A stretch of 64,000 bases of DNA from Phellopilus nigrolimitatus (GCA_021029095.1 JAJOHG010000017.1:124001-188000); one strand, 5' to 3'; shown: positions 35,136-50,000, counted from the stretch's first letter. Notes: a model not told the origin generated them from the sequence alone. Translations and numbers: made by a program.

Positions 35136-38100
35136 TTATTGAACCGGACCTCCACGGATCGTGTTCACAAGGCTCTCCCAATAATTATAATCTGCACCCT
35201 CCAAACCATTGCCCATCCCCGAGTCGCTGTTCAAAAGGTACGGAGTGTTTAACCAGTCGGAGACACCGCCCACGCCTCCGCTACTACCGCCTGTTGGGAA
35301 CGTCCCCCATTGCCCGCTCGACAACGAATTACCGTTGCTTGCAAATTGATCCAGAAGTAAGGGCGGCGGATTCGTCACCGCGTTGCACCAGTGGTCCAGC
35401 ATGTTCTGCGCGCTCATGTCTTCGTCCGCATTCGGGCTCCCAGAGCCGACGGGTGAGTGTCGCGATGTCGTCGCGGCGCTCTGCGCCTGAACCCGCTGGA
35501 ACGTTGGCGAGTGCGGTAGCGGCCCAATTCCACCCATACTTGTGCCCGCGAGCAACGGTGCTGGAGCGTTTAGCGACGCGAACGCTGACCGCGGACCAGG
35601 TGATGGCGCACTTTCGCTTGCCGATCGTGCGTGTTGAAGGTGTGCATTACGCGACTGCTGTAGATTGAGCAAAAGATTTGCGCTGGTCTGTGCATCCATA
35701 GACTGGTCGGATGTCGACACGGGGGACACATCGACCGTGACACGGTGACCATTTTTCGCCGCCTGCAGCGCCTTGTTTTTCAAAAACTCGATAATTTTAA
35801 TTTCGCGGCGCGTCGTGTCGTCAAGATCTTCCGCGCTCATACTTTCGTGGTCACTAAGAAACGTGTCGAGAATGACGTGCATCGCTTCCGCATCCTTCCC
35901 GCATGGATCGAGCACGAGATAAATGCCGCTGATCATCGCCGTCTGAAACTCACGATACGCATTGCCGACCATATGCAATACCTCCGTAGTCTGCGTGTGC
36001 CGGTACGCTTGGCGCACCTCAAAATCCTTGAGTGCAGCGGTGAAAGCTGCGCGCCGCGAGCGTGCGTGGCGGTCTGAGTCGAGCCGTCGCAAGATAAATG
36101 GACGATGCAGACTGATGCGCACAAAGAGGATCTCCGTCGTGAGTAAGTAACGATGCAATGGGATGTAGGAATATTTCTCCATATTATCCAAGGACGTGTC
36201 TGGGTTGAATGAGAAATGAGGAGGGAGGTTGTCGATGAACTTCTGCAAGTCGTCATCGAGCGCCAAAACTTCTGAGTAGTGGTTCTGAATGCGAACGCGT
36301 TGGAAGTAGCTACAGCCATATTTAGCAAAACCACATTATAACATGTAAATAATATAACATCAACGCACTGCACCATTTTGCCGATAAGGTAAGCCAAGCC
36401 ATGCCGTAGAATTACGAAGCTCATGCGCGTAGGGGCAGAGGGGACTACCAAAGTCGAGGGAGTTAGATTGTCTAAATCTTCAACATTGAGTGGTGGCAGG
36501 GTGGTGGTGTATTCATCTTGGATGGCATATGGCCGCCCAAGCACCATCGAATATGACCTGTCCGCATGGTACAGATAAGCCCTACACATTCGTGTTAGCA
36601 TTGAATGCAAAATCCTGCAAATGGGACTACAAACCATATTCGCCTCCGGTACTCCACTTGTGCCGACTCCAGACGCTAGAGAGAGTAGTCATAAGACACG
36701 TATTCAATGTTAAGTTGAAGCAACACACCATTCCGGCTGGGTCGCGGTGTAAACCAAGCGCCTGTGCAGTGCACACCGCCGCGCCTAATTGACTCCAGCA
36801 TTCAGTTATACGACGGTCGAAGGTCAGATAACGGGCGCTCTGGATTGACATGGATTAACATGTCTTGAATGATAATAAGTATTCATATTTGGACTCACCA
36901 AAAGTCGGGTCAGTACCATTTCTAAAGAATCGGGCTGAATTGCAGCAGCAATCAGCAATGCACGTCTTGCTGAACTCAAAGTATCAGAGTCAACTTGAGA
37001 GGAAACACGCAGAGATGCGCAACTTACACGACCAGTAGAAGCGCATGGATTTTAGTTTTCGCTCACGAGCATTGCCGCCAATATGCTCAGGAGACAAACG
37101 AACAGAAATTGCCAGCACAACAAAAAGTAAGGGGAGAAAGCGAATATCACTCGGATTGGAGCCTACACCATCGATGAAAAGGGCTGCATAAGACGTTCTA
37201 AAGTCTTGCTCTGATATTGGATATCTCGTCCAGTTCCTACCCGTAGAGAACATCATCAACATATGTGTACACGTGGGCTACATACTGGTCCAGCAAGTTA
37301 CTCACATGTTTTTAAAGTAATAATCTATGAGAAGGTCGGTGCGTTGCCTGGAAGGTAACTCCTGCATAAGCTCGTTCAGTTTGTTTTCTGAGAGTCCACA
37401 GTCGCGAATGAGGCTTTGCAGGAGGTCTGCGGCCGTTGGCTCTGCATTTTGCAACATTGGACTCTCCGGTTCGTTCTCTCCAGACAACGGCATGTTCTCC
37501 ACTACGTTCGGTCTGTTCGCGCTCGCAGGATAGTTCATGTACTGCGCGTGCAAAGGGTCGTTGAGCACGCCGTCATTACTCGGGTGGACATATGTAAGCT
37601 TCCCAAACAAAAGCGACACGGTTCAGAAGGGCGACCGATAGTGACTGCCTTGTATAATCTTACCTGTTCGAGCATCCTCACAGGAGCCACACTGCCGGAC
37701 ACGCTCTTGCCATACCACTTTCCTACTCCATCGAATGAGCCTGCGCCGACATCACCATCGTCCACCTGTGATCCCTCGTCGTCCGGGGTCATAGACCTGG
37801 AGTCGTTCAACCTCGAGTATGAAGAGTGACCAATGGCAGGCGATGAAGGGTTACTGGAACTGCTCCCAGCGAACTGAGGGAGAGCGAGCTCAATGATGTG
37901 CTCGAGGCGAGAAAGACGAGCATGAACGTCCTGGTCCGACTTCCCAGGAGTATACGCCTTGCAGAGTTCAGGTACTTTGCGAGCTACGCACTATCGGAAG
38001 ACAAACGTCAGAATTCTGGAGTAGTAATGGAAATGAATACGGACGTGAGAGCAGGGAACCTGACGATCACACTGTATGCATGAAGATAAGCAAATATAAA

Positions 38101-38366
38101 AGCTTGGATGGAAAGGAAGGAAGGCATACCTTTTGCTTACGGCGATGGCATTCACCGCAGGAGTAACTTTTTTTTAGAGTTAAAAAAATGAGTACGGGGA
38201 CAAAGCGTGTCCACACGATGACGGCGCACCTCACTCTTGTGCGAGGCTTCTTTTTTGAGAGCTGGCCGGGCAGGTCGTAATCGTCCTGCTTTTTGCGTTT
38301 TGTAGAGGTAGAAAGAGGGGGAATGTGTTGGACGGAGGGCTGGATAGGCGGTTCGGACTTGACCAT
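35136..38366 (-). CDS. Zn2Cys6 fungal-specific transcription factor
   Basis: This nuclear regulator has an N-terminal binuclear zinc cluster and a middle homology (Fungal_trans) region. The start is MVKSEPPIQPSVQHIPPLST. The cluster is C-x2-C-x6-C-x5-C-x2-C-x8-C: CGECHRRKQK, CDRQVPCSH and CVARKVPELC lie on three exons, the middle one only 27 bases. A dimerisation helix follows (DQDVHARLSRLEHIIELAL). The Fungal_trans part includes WTRYPISEQDFRTSYAALF, then ITECWSQLGAAVCTAQALGL with HRDP, then SYLYHADRSYSMVLGRPYAI. The C-terminus is Ser/Pro/Gly-rich with NMLDHWCNAVTNPPP and ends IRGGPVQ. Its targets are unknown. It shares a 292-bp divergent promoter with MED17, which is probably chance. Confidence 0.88.
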
Positions 38367-38658
38367 ATCACTCTATGAGTTGGGAGGTGGTGAGCAGAAA
38401 GTAAGATGAGACTCGGAATTGTAGCGGCTACAGTCCTTGCAAGTGACTCGGCCCGATTCAAAGATTAGATAATCCGCCGTCGGCCACCAAACATCTGGGC
38501 TCTGGACTCAGCGAGTCTACTAGTGGTCCATTGGACAAGCCACCCCTCAAGCCACCTTCTCTTTTTAGTAAATAACTACGCCGACAACCAAGTATGGTAA
38601 GTGTATGTGCTATGTACGGATTTCCTCAAGCCACCTTCCTCTGAACTTCCCTCATGCA

Positions 38659-41067
38659 ATGGAGCCGGCTTGGAGGAATACGAAGCTATCTCTTGAACGA
38701 CCCTACAAAGACGACAATGGACACCCTATTCGAACTCTACTCGATATCACCCAAGATGGCCAGTTCATCTACGAGCCCCGAGAAGAAGGGGACGCGAAGC
38801 TCGGCGAGCGTTTTAGGCGCATATTTACTGAGCGAGGCATAGATTTCTTCGACTCAGATCCTGCTTCAAGATATGGCCAGGAGTCTCTCAATACAGAAAG
38901 CGGCGAGCATGGTATAGATCGAAATGACGACCAACAAGACGCGGACAGTCCAGAAGAGCAGGACGTGGATGTGGAGGCAAAGTTCATGACGCCCGAAATG
39001 CTGTTCAAAATGCGGAGCGAGATTTTGCCTCGTCTCCAGTACGTATGTGCTCTGTTCAAATGTCGGCGTTGAAGTGCATTAATGCGTTGACCAGTGTTGC
39101 GCTAGGTGAAATGTCGCATGCGCGCGATCTGCTGTCTCTTCTCTTGTCCGCATCTGCCCCTCCGCCTTCTGCCTCGAGCGTATCAACATTAACCGCTCCT
39201 TCCACACTGCCTGTATCGTCCCTCAACTCTGCGCTGACACCAGGCCTGCTAACTGCTTCCACTGTATCCACTCTCCCGCCCATCTTGTCCGTTCAAGCGT
39301 TTGACGCGCAGCTCGTCACAGGCGGCAAAGATGGCGCGTTACGCAGGGCATCAGATGTTTTACGCGTCGCTGCGGAAGGCATTGAGCGCAGCACTGCCCG
39401 TTCCGAGGACTATTGGGCTGACGCTCTCCGAATCAGACGGGCGAACTGGGGTCTCATTACCGCTCCTCTTCCGCTCGGAGCTCCGACGGGAAAGGGTGCG
39501 GATAAAACGAGTAAAGATTTCCTGGTGTCATATGGACTTGAGCAATGTATGTTTGCGTCCTCCATAAGCCAAAATACAGTATTTTCAATATCGTTGATTA
39601 TTTACAGCGCCTCCTATGTTCAGACGAAATGCCATCGCACATATGACATTTTATGCAACACCATCAGTCGCAAATGTGCCTCTTGTATTCCCACATCGAA
39701 ATCGCACGCGCCTACGCGTGAACTTGACGAGGAGGAGCCCACATAGTGTAGCATCAGCATGCTACAGTCGAGTTAAAGTTTATCCAGAGGATACGCTCCA
39801 CGGAGCAATCAAGGGAGCGCAAAAGGAGGTTGTCGAGAAAGAAATCTTCGACGGACTTATCAAGGAGGCGGGTAACCTACCCACGGCGTCGGCACGCGTG
39901 TCTGAGCGGCTGATTGTCATCGACGCAGCACACGATGTGGAACTTCGGTTTGAATTGGTATTGATATTTTTCACATCGAACAGCAGCAGCATTTGAAAAT
40001 AACGCACCTTATATTTTCTAGATTGACGAGGATATCATTGCCTCATCTAACTCTAGTACTGAATCCTCATCCGACACCGCAGGTCTTGCGCTTTGTGACC
40101 TCATAGCCGCGTCCCTTTCTGTGCTCCTCCTGCGGCAACACGCGCACACAAAGTCCGTGCGCCTCGGACTATCCACTGCTCTCCTTCGCTTCGGCGTGAA
40201 CACAACTCCGAACAACCTTTTTCGTACGCAGACTCCTCAAATTCTTCAGCCAATCATCGACCTTCTGCAATACCATGTTTTTTTGGCGCGCGTACGAGCC
40301 GAATTTGAACGCAGCGTGGAAAAGCTGCGGGGTGCAGGGGTGAAAGTACACCTACGTTTTGAGGGAGTAGGTGAGACAGGAAAGGAGGTAGTGTATGCAC
40401 TCATAGAGGGGAGGGAAAAAATTGTCGGAGAGGCTGTTTTGAGGATTGACGAAAGGTATAGCACTCCTGAATTCTCTTTACAAATGGACAATTAAAAATA
40501 GCTATAGGCATACAGTCCGCTTCACGTTCACCTCCCCGTCTACCTTGACTGTACATCTTCCGCAAGCGACAATCACGGTCGTTTCTATTTCACAACTCAC
40601 ACAGCTTCTTAACGACGAGATCGAGCGCAGCCTCCTCGGCCGGATTTGCGACATTGGTATCGAGAGCTGTCAGGCGCTTAGCGGCGCATGGTTTGTCGAT
40701 GAAATGTCTTGTCGAGCCGTTGGGCGGTGGGAAGGTTGCGTTCTGTACGTACTATCATTTTTGTGTCTCCCCACTATATTCTATCACTTTGAAAGGCTTA
40801 CACTCTACCTTTATAATTAGAAACTTTCGTGTCAGATGCACAGACGACCTCACTCTGGACTGCCATGCAAATCAGCTCCTCCGCACGCGACCTCATCCTC
40901 CGACCTTTACTTCTTTCAGTGCCTCTCAGAACCTGAAGAGTGCTCCTGCATCAGCGTATGCAGGGGGACAAACACTTCTGGCGTACAGTGCGCGCGAAAA
41001 TAGGGCGCAAGGCCTGTTCGCATGGGTACGGAGCGTCATCGAGGACACGCTTACGAGTAGTTGCTAG
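38659..41067 (+). CDS. MED17: Mediator complex subunit 17
   Basis: MED17 (Srb4) is a head-module core subunit of Mediator, essential for RNA polymerase II transcription. The start MEPAWRNTKLSLERPYKDDN is preferred to an in-frame ATG at 38605 because it fits the family's usual first residues. LLDITQDGQFIYEP follows. The conserved middle has RSEDYWADALRIRRANWGLI, then GAPTGKGADKTSKDFLVSYG, EAGNLPTASARVSERLIVID and RFGVNTTPNNLF. One junction near 40500 uses the acceptor ctatag to give DERRHTVRFTFTSPS. The C-terminus is WVRSVIEDTLTSSC. About eight exons are needed. No break is seen. Confidence 0.88.
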
Positions 41068-41554
41068 ACTTTTTTTATGTACGCTATACTATTTTTAAAA
41101 ATATAGTTATCCTCTCTTTGGGTTGCCTGGCCCATAGTCCACCGTGTCTAAAATTCGGCTTTGACTGTCGCGCGTTTCGCATCCGTGTCTACGTATCTTG
41201 AGATGGTATAGCTTGAACTTTAGTTGGACTCTGTGCGAAGCTTCATAATGTAATTCAGATTCAAAGATAATGGGATAACAATCACGCTTATCTTGAGTTT
41301 CGTGTGGTGCAAGACTGACGTCGGACTGACGTATGATACGGTCAGGAGGGTTTGGGCATTCCGCAACTCAGCGCTCAGGTTTAGAAAACAAAAAACAGAG
41401 GCGGCTTGCAGCTTCCAATAAACAACTTATAAAATTTCAAACATACTAAAGGGATTTCGGCTTCATGCCACGCTCTATCACGTTTTCGGAATATATGCAG
41501 CATCAGAACGCCCATATGACAAGGACGTAAGAATACACACAGTGAGATTCTGAT
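41068..41554. other. Tail-to-tail intergenic region
   Basis: This is the spacer between the convergent MED17 and the wall-protein gene. No gene is seen. Confidence 0.4.
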
Positions 41555-42941
41555 CTACAGGAACATCACCACCACCAGGGCCGACATAACGGAAGGAACG
41601 GCTACAGCAAGCATGTTAGAAACAAGCACGATAGCAGTTGACTTGGCAGCGTAACACCGGCACCCAGAAGCTTCGCCCGCCGAGTCGGCCGTCCCGGCGC
41701 CTTTCTCTCCCGTACCCGCTGAAGTCCCAGAGTCATAATTAGAGTCGGTGTTTGCATCAGAGGGGCCAGAGCCATCGTTGCCTGCTTCAGAATCTCCAGG
41801 GGCATAAGAGTCAGAGTTAGAGCCATCCGAGTCGTCTTCGGAGTCTGACGAGCCAGAATCAGAGTCCATTCCGTGCCTGTGTGCCATGGTCGCAGATGTG
41901 GGTCCGGAGATGTTCGCAGTCCGCGTCTTGATCGCTGGGCTCCTTGGGCTTGCACTGTCGTCGTCATCAGGTCCGTCCGTATTGTCCTCTCTCGTCCTCT
42001 TCACCCGAACCATCCGCGTTGTCCTCATCATGCGAGCCGTCCGCGTTGTCCTCTTCATGCGAGCCGTCCGCGTTGTCCTCTTCATGCGAACCGTTGTCCT
42101 CTTCGTCCGAACTATCTGCGTTATCATCGTCATCAGGACCATCCGCGGAATCAGCGTCTGAAAAAGCCTTGTGGTGCCTGGTGTTTGAGGGTAACTCTGA
42201 AGCCGTCGGGAGCGCGAAGGAATTTTGTGCATCATCATCGTCCTCACCAACGTCGACTGACGAAGAGGCTGTTGATGATTCCGCCTTGGATGATAGATGT
42301 CCAATTCCCCATGGCACAGGATCTCCATTTGGTTGCTGAGAGTTTTCTGGTGGATTTGTCTCGTTCGAGAGTGAAGAAATCTGCACATCACATCGCAGAA
42401 GCTCAGATAATTGAACATAGATAAGGAAGGCTAGCGAAAGCACACCGTGAAGCGCATCGTCCAGGTTCTCGTCGAGGTATCAGCACCGTTCGTGAACTTC
42501 AAGTCATAATAAGCGTCACTCCTCCGAGGCCATAAAACATCCAAGGTAAACTGCTTCTTACCTGGTAGAAGTAGATTGTAGAATAAGGATCGACATCGGG
42601 GCAGGTCCACGAGTATGGCGTAAGGCTCTTGTTCGTGCCATCTAGCGCGGTAGCGACGTTGGTGACGAGACTCATATTGCTGTTCGACCCCGACATGAGA
42701 TCTGAATTCCGAAAAGATACATTACACGCCAGTATTTGAACACGATAGACTCTAGATACTTACCGATCGTAACATTCGTCCACGTCCCTGTTGAATCAGG
42801 TGTCCATGCAACACCACAGGGGGAGCCAGCGGTAAACGTCTCATTGGGTCCCGGGGCTGTAGGTTTCAGTTGGGCTTGAGCAGGCAATATACCATAAGCA
42901 GCAATGAAAGCAAAAACAGTAGATGAAGCCACAGGCAACAT
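41555..42941 (-). CDS. Secreted Kre9/KNH-like GPI-anchored wall protein with acidic repeat
   Basis: The signal peptide is MLPVASSTVFAFIAAYGILP, with AQA before the likely cut. The mature part has GPNETFTAGSPCGVAWTPDS, then a beta-sandwich ending TSTRTWTMRFT. This is the pattern of the Ser/Thr-rich GPI-anchored (Kre9/KNH) family. A long disordered acidic region follows, with four or five copies of a nine-residue unit, HEEDNADGS, on + strand 42000-42125. The original frame then ends at TGA (41967-41969), but a +1 frame carries on as SDSGSSDSEDDSDGSNSDSY and ends with a hydrophobic tail (SVMSALVVVMFL) typical of a GPI signal. I therefore infer one gene with an extra base near 41983-41998, or an unusual splice. 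Confidence 0.65.
42000..42125 (-). repeat. 27-bp coding minisatellite
   Basis: Imperfect tandem 27-bp units encode HEEDNADGS and variants (DEEDNGS, HDEDNADGS, GEEDERG) in the wall-protein gene. Such repeats change copy number easily and can alter the length of the stalk. Confidence 0.8.
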
Positions 42942-43505
42942 CGCAAAGGTGAGCCAGAAGGCAAACGAAGATAATAATTCCTGAAAACAGCGCAGAAGGA
43001 TACCAGATCCCTGCAGAAGGAGTAAAAGAGCAAAAAGGGCACCGAGTCGGGCTGGCAGATCTTATTATGGGGCAGGCAGCGTCGTAAAACAAGTTTTAGT
43101 CTGAAACAAAATGAATCGAGATAGGTTTAGCGATTTACTGAAGCATGGATAAATCCCCGAGAATTTTTTGAGAGCAACAAGTATACAAGAAGGCGTCCCT
43201 AGTTAGCAAGCATAGAAAACGCGCTCGCTCGAAAATAATGTCAACCACGAGTTGAGGAATCAGCGACAAGATTGAACAGGCAGAAACATAGATTTGCTTT
43301 GGAAACATGCGCAACTAATACACGCTTCAAAGACTATGAAGGTGGAAAGCTTGAAGAGACAGTATCCCAACAATGACCCATATTCGTAGGGCAGAATCGT
43401 ACAGACAGCTCAGAGTCAGAAGCTTTATTTCTTTACCCAAAGAGGCAACTGGTGGCGGCGCACTCGACGTCGGAGTCGATCCTTGTTGCCAGCCCATGAC
43501 AAGGC
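42942..43505. promoter_or_regulatory. Divergent region, wall protein / VPS24
   Basis: 564 bases separate the two divergent starts. Overlapping ORFs at 42841-43558 show no family features. Confidence 0.35.
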
Positions 43506-44367
43506 ATGCAGTCAATCAACCGCTTTATCTATGGGCCTACGGCGGAAGAGAAAGTTAGATCATGGCAGGGAAAGATACGCGGAGAGCAGCGTCAACTTGA
43601 CCGGGAAATGAGGCAGGTTGGCTTTCATACGCGTCCAAAGATCTGGTAGCCAGCTAACAGGACTCCGCAGCTTGATATGGCTACAAAGAAGGCGCAGACC
43701 CAAGTGAAGCAGTTGGCGACGAAGGGTGACGTAAAGAATGCAAAGGTATTGGCAAGAGAGGTCGTCAGAAGCCACAAGCAGAAAGACCGGCTTTCTGTGA
43801 GCAAGGCGCGCCTGGGGTCGATCAACAACCAGCTCGTGCAGCAAATGTGTAAGTCCGATTAACTACGCAACCTCATACGAAGTTGATGTATTCGCTTTAG
43901 CCATGTTGAAGGTTACTGGGGCGCTTCAGAAGTCAACAGAGATAATGAAGTTATCAAACTCGCTCGTCAAGCTCCCACAAATAAGCCAGGCAATGCGAGA
44001 GATGAGTATGGAGATGACAAAGGTATGTACATATTTCATACGCCGTACAAGCGTGTATTGTCTAAAACTGAGCAGGCTGGGATCATGGAGGAGATGCTCG
44101 ACGACGTCATGGAGATGGAAGACGACGAAGAACTAGAGGAGGAAGCCGACGCGGAAGTTGAAAAGGTGTTGTACGATATCACAGATGGCAAGCTAGGTGC
44201 TGTTGGGACAGTCAAGGACGAATTACCTGTCAGTACAATGTTCAATCAACTTCAAATATCAACGCTAATATTCATGCAAGGCTGTACAGGACTCGGTGGA
44301 TGAAGAGAATGAGAGAGAAGAACTAGAGAAACTCAAGGGGAGGCTCAGCGAGCTCTTGGACGGGTGA
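43506..44367 (+). CDS. VPS24: ESCRT-III subunit VPS24 (CHMP3)
   Basis: VPS24 is a core ESCRT-III subunit that with Vps2 caps Snf7 polymers at endosomes. Exon 1, 43506-43616, gives MQSINRFIYGPTAEEKVRSW and ends in REMRQ. Exon 2 starts at 43671 with LDMATKKAQTQVKQLATKGD. Then come KVLAREVVRSHKQKDRLSVS, KARLGSINNQLVQQMS and LQKSTEIMKLSNSLVKLPQI. AGIMEEMLDDVMEMEDDEEL leads into the acidic C-terminal half. The last exon ends RLSELLDG with stop at 44365-44367. All junctions keep the frame. The first exon is easy to miss because it lies in an otherwise non-coding stretch. Confidence 0.93.
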
Positions 44368-44642
44368 TAGAGATATGGAGATGTTTCTACTATTTATTAC
44401 TGTTCGATATACTTGTAAAGCACCTCGCATTCTTACATCTAAGCAATAATTGTCCTAGAATTTTATCACTGGCAGGTTAGCAGCGGACTTCGCGGAGATC
44501 TTATCAGGGACTGATGACGCGCTCTTCTGACGACCCGGATACGGAAGGACCGGACTCTCACTTTTTTCTACTCTTCCTCTGCCTACTTCAACGCGTTTTT
44601 AGTTGCGGCTGGGCTGCAGAATAGTGTTGGACATCTTCAGTC

Positions 44643-46462
<1,820 letters not shown>

Positions 46463-47024
46463 GAAAATGATATGGACGCAGTACCATACAGCTAATCTAC
46501 TTGTGTTACAAGGACGATAATTCTCCTGAAAATAGACACTAGATATTGTGCTGTCGCCCGATGAATTTTTTGTTTTCTTTCGAAGCGTCGTGAAGCGTGA
46601 TAAGCGTAATAAAAACGGAGGCAGTTTGAACACAGCCGACCGCCTGCCAACCGTGGGAATACTGTGTGGATACAGCGCAGTCGTGACACGGCTTATTATA
46701 AGTTACGACAGACGTCTTTTCGGACGTCCTGCCTCTCGTTCGCTCACTACGATAAGCAGTCTCTACACGCCTACACAGGCAAGCCCGCCTTTCTCCCCCA
46801 CTCGCCCCGCAGGGCAAGCCTTTCCATACACTTCCTCTATTTCCAACTCTCAGGTCAGATTTCATTCCCCGGGCCTCGTGTTGCGCAGTTACAGTTTCGC
46901 TCATTCTTCACCTACTAACTTCGTTTCTAGTCCGCTGAGCATCTTCCAAACACCCAAAACCTACAAAAACACTCGAAAAACTTCGCCACAAAATTGCGTT
47001 AAAATTACCTTTTCACGACTCGCC
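46463..47024. promoter_or_regulatory. SSD1 promoter and pyrimidine-rich leader
   Basis: The frame of SSD1 stays open through this region (159 codons) but has no ATG before 47025, so the SSD1 start is fixed. C/T-rich tracts near 46730-46920 look like a long leader. Confidence 0.5.
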
Positions 47025-50000
47025 ATGACAGACGAAGCTCCTACGACCGCGCAGCAACAGCCCGCACTTAAGAAGGACACGTCCGCCGCTAATACTAAGA
47101 ACAGCGGCCGTGGAGGAAAACGATCTGGACCTCCACCTCCGCGCACTGGCTCCGCTCAGGGCTCCACGGCTGGGAAGGATGTGACGCGACCGTCGTCGCA
47201 GGGTAGCAACAAGTCTAGCCACAAGAAGGTTGATTCCGTTCAACAGCGAAACGGGTCTAACAACGACGCTAAGAAGCAGGTTCCCAAGAATCCAAGGGAG
47301 GGTGGTGGCCGTGGCGGAAAGAGGCCGAACAACAGCAACGGTCAGATTGGCCGTCAGCAGGGCCCTGCTGCTAGTACCCCTCCTCAGCCTCAGCCTCAGC
47401 CGGCTGCTAAGCCCGTCGTCCAGACAGAAGAGAATGCTGGCGACGCCCTTGAGAATCTGCAACGCATGATCTCAGATTTGAAGAGCATGGCTCCGCCGAA
47501 CGGTGGCTCGCCTGAGGCTGCTACAGCCAATGCTGTCCCTATGATTCAAGCTACGAACTCCAATCTCCCCCCAAATGCACCAGTTTTCCAACCTGGTGCG
47601 GCGGCTTACCCTGGTCTGAACGCACCCGAGATTGCTCCAAGGCACAGGAAGTCTGCGTCACTCGGTGCGCACCCTGCGCCTATGATGAACAGCTACAGCT
47701 CATATTCCCCAAATTTGGGTTCTATGACAGAGGACTCAGAGGACCGCAATGCGTCTTATGAAGACGGAGAGATTCCAGAGGCCCCCTCCTTCTACCCGGG
47801 CCACCAACCTCGTTCCCAGTCGCAGAGCTTTCCGCAGTCACAGAACTTTACGGCGCCACGTTTCGCAGCTCTTGCGCGTCAGGAACAGGGCGATGCTGTA
47901 GGACCGTCGGGTAGACCGCAGCTTGCCCCGACCTTTGTGTTCGGTGCGAGGAGGCGTGGTACTAACCCGCCTGCGATCGGCCCTGCTATTAGTGAGGAAG
48001 ATGCCAACTTCCAGTTCCCGCAACAACAACAGCAGCAGCAGCAGCACCACCATCCATCAACAACAACAAGAAAGTCTGGCCCCTCCGCAGGAGCATAGAA
48101 GGACGAGCAGCACTGGTGGCGAGATCACTGGTGTCATGGCTGAACAGGTGTGCACCTACTTCACTTGTAAATATGCAGTGAGCATCTTTGCTAACGTATT
48201 TCTGTTAAAGATGGCACTGCAGAATCAGATCGAAGCTTTGCAGCAGCAACAGGCAGCGTTGTATCAACAGCAAGCTCGCTTCCAATCAAATCTTAGGCTC
48301 TACCTTCCCTGGAAGAGTAGGTGCCCATCGCCGCGTCCAAAGCACACTTCCCGGGGCACTTGGAGGAGGCAATTTCTCTGCGATGGGTCAATTTAGCACG
48401 CCTATGTCTGGTCTAAACCTTGATAATTCGCAAGGCATTCCGAGAGGTCACGGTCGCCGTCATAGTGTCAATGTCTTGAACAAACCGAACGGACCCACCG
48501 CGTCGATTAGCTATCCTAATCCATACGCACAGGAGGGTTTCGACGATGGTTTTGTTCCTCCGCCTGCAATGGGTGCTCACTCACGCCAGGCTTCCCGTGC
48601 GGACTCAAGCTGGCGTATGAGTATGTGTACTTCCTCCGTAACTCCTCCCCGTTTGAGCTTATATTTTTCTTAATAGACGGAGGCGTTGGACCTATTAACG
48701 CAAATCCGGGCCTGACGGATCTCGCTCAGGCTCAAGCTCAGTTGCAAAGTCTGCAGCAGTTCCGTGCTGCTGCTGGGGGACACCACCAGAAGCTCCCGTC
48801 TTTCAGCTTCCCGAACATGCTGCCTAACATGATGGCGGCGAATATGATGGGACTCGGCGGCCTGAACTTGCTTCAGCAACAGCAGCAACAATTCCAGATG
48901 GCGCTCCAGCAGCAGAATAACCAGCCCCAACGGAAGTCGTTGTTCGCTCCGTATCTCCCACAAGCATCATTGCCTCCCCTTCTTGCGGCGGGCAAGCTCG
49001 TCGTTGGTATTCTACGTGTCAATAAGCGCAACAGATCCGATGCGTACGTTGCTACGGAGGTGCTTGATGCTGATATCTACATATGTGGTTCCAAGGATCG
49101 CAATCGTGCGCTTGAGGGTGACATCGTGGCGGTTGAGCTCCTCGACGTAGACGAAGTCTGGGGCACCAAGAAGGAGAAAGAAGAGAAGAAGCGCAAGAAG
49201 GAAGAGAACGCAGCGTATGACCCGAAGTCTGTTGCCGGTCGCAAGAACGACAAGAAGAAGGACGATGTTGAGGTTGAAGGTCAAGGCCTGATGCTATTTG
49301 AGGACGAGGAGTAAGAACTTCCACTTGATAGTGTTTTTGATTTTTTGATTTTTGATTTTTGTACATCCAGGGTTACCGATGAGATTAAGCCTCAATTCGC
49401 TGGACATGTCGTCGCAGTCGTGGAGCGCATGCCTGGCCAACTTTTCTCTGGAACTCTGGGTCTGTTACGTCCCTCGTCTGCTGCGACGAAGGAAAAGCAA
49501 GAAGCTGAGCGCCGCGAGCGCGAGGGTGACCGTGGCGAAGAGGCGAAGCGCGGCCCCATCGAGAGGCCGAAGATTGTTTGGTTCAAGCCCACCGACAAAC
49601 GCGTGCCTCTTATTGCGATTCCGACTGAGCAGGCTCCCCCGGACTTCGTTCAGAATTCCGAATCATATGCCGACAAGCTCTTTGTTGCCTGCATTAAGCG
49701 CCACGTAATTGATTTTTTTAAATCATTTTTATTACTTTTACAAAAGCCTTTTCTTTAGCCGATCAGCTCTCTCCATCCCTTTGGGACGCTCGTCGAAGAG
49801 CTCGGGCCGATTGGTGATATTGAGGTTGAGACAAGCGCATTGCTGAAGGACTGCAACTTCCCGACAGAGGAGTTCACGGACAATGTCCAGAAATGCCTTC
49901 CTCCTACTCCCTGGACGTGAGTACCGTCTGCTTCTTTGACTTGTCCCGAGTCTGAATGTCTTTAAATTAGCATTCCAGAGAGAGAATATGAAATCCGCAG

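Noticed and set aside
38594..38658. An ATG followed by gtaagt at 38594, like the ATG-only exon of IMP4, and an in-frame ATG at 38605, as MED17 starts
   Set aside because: No usable acceptor precedes the conserved MEPAWRNTKLSLERPYKD start, which fits the family directly at 38659.
41873..42424. Long ORFs on the plus strand, such as 41944-42339 with repeated SSSCEPSAL
   Set aside because: They are antisense shadows of the 27-bp minisatellite in the minus-strand wall-protein gene; no splice context or family.
46548..47024. In-frame 159-codon extension upstream of SSD1
   Set aside because: It has no ATG (it begins at a GTG) and looks like a pyrimidine-rich leader; 47025 is the first ATG.
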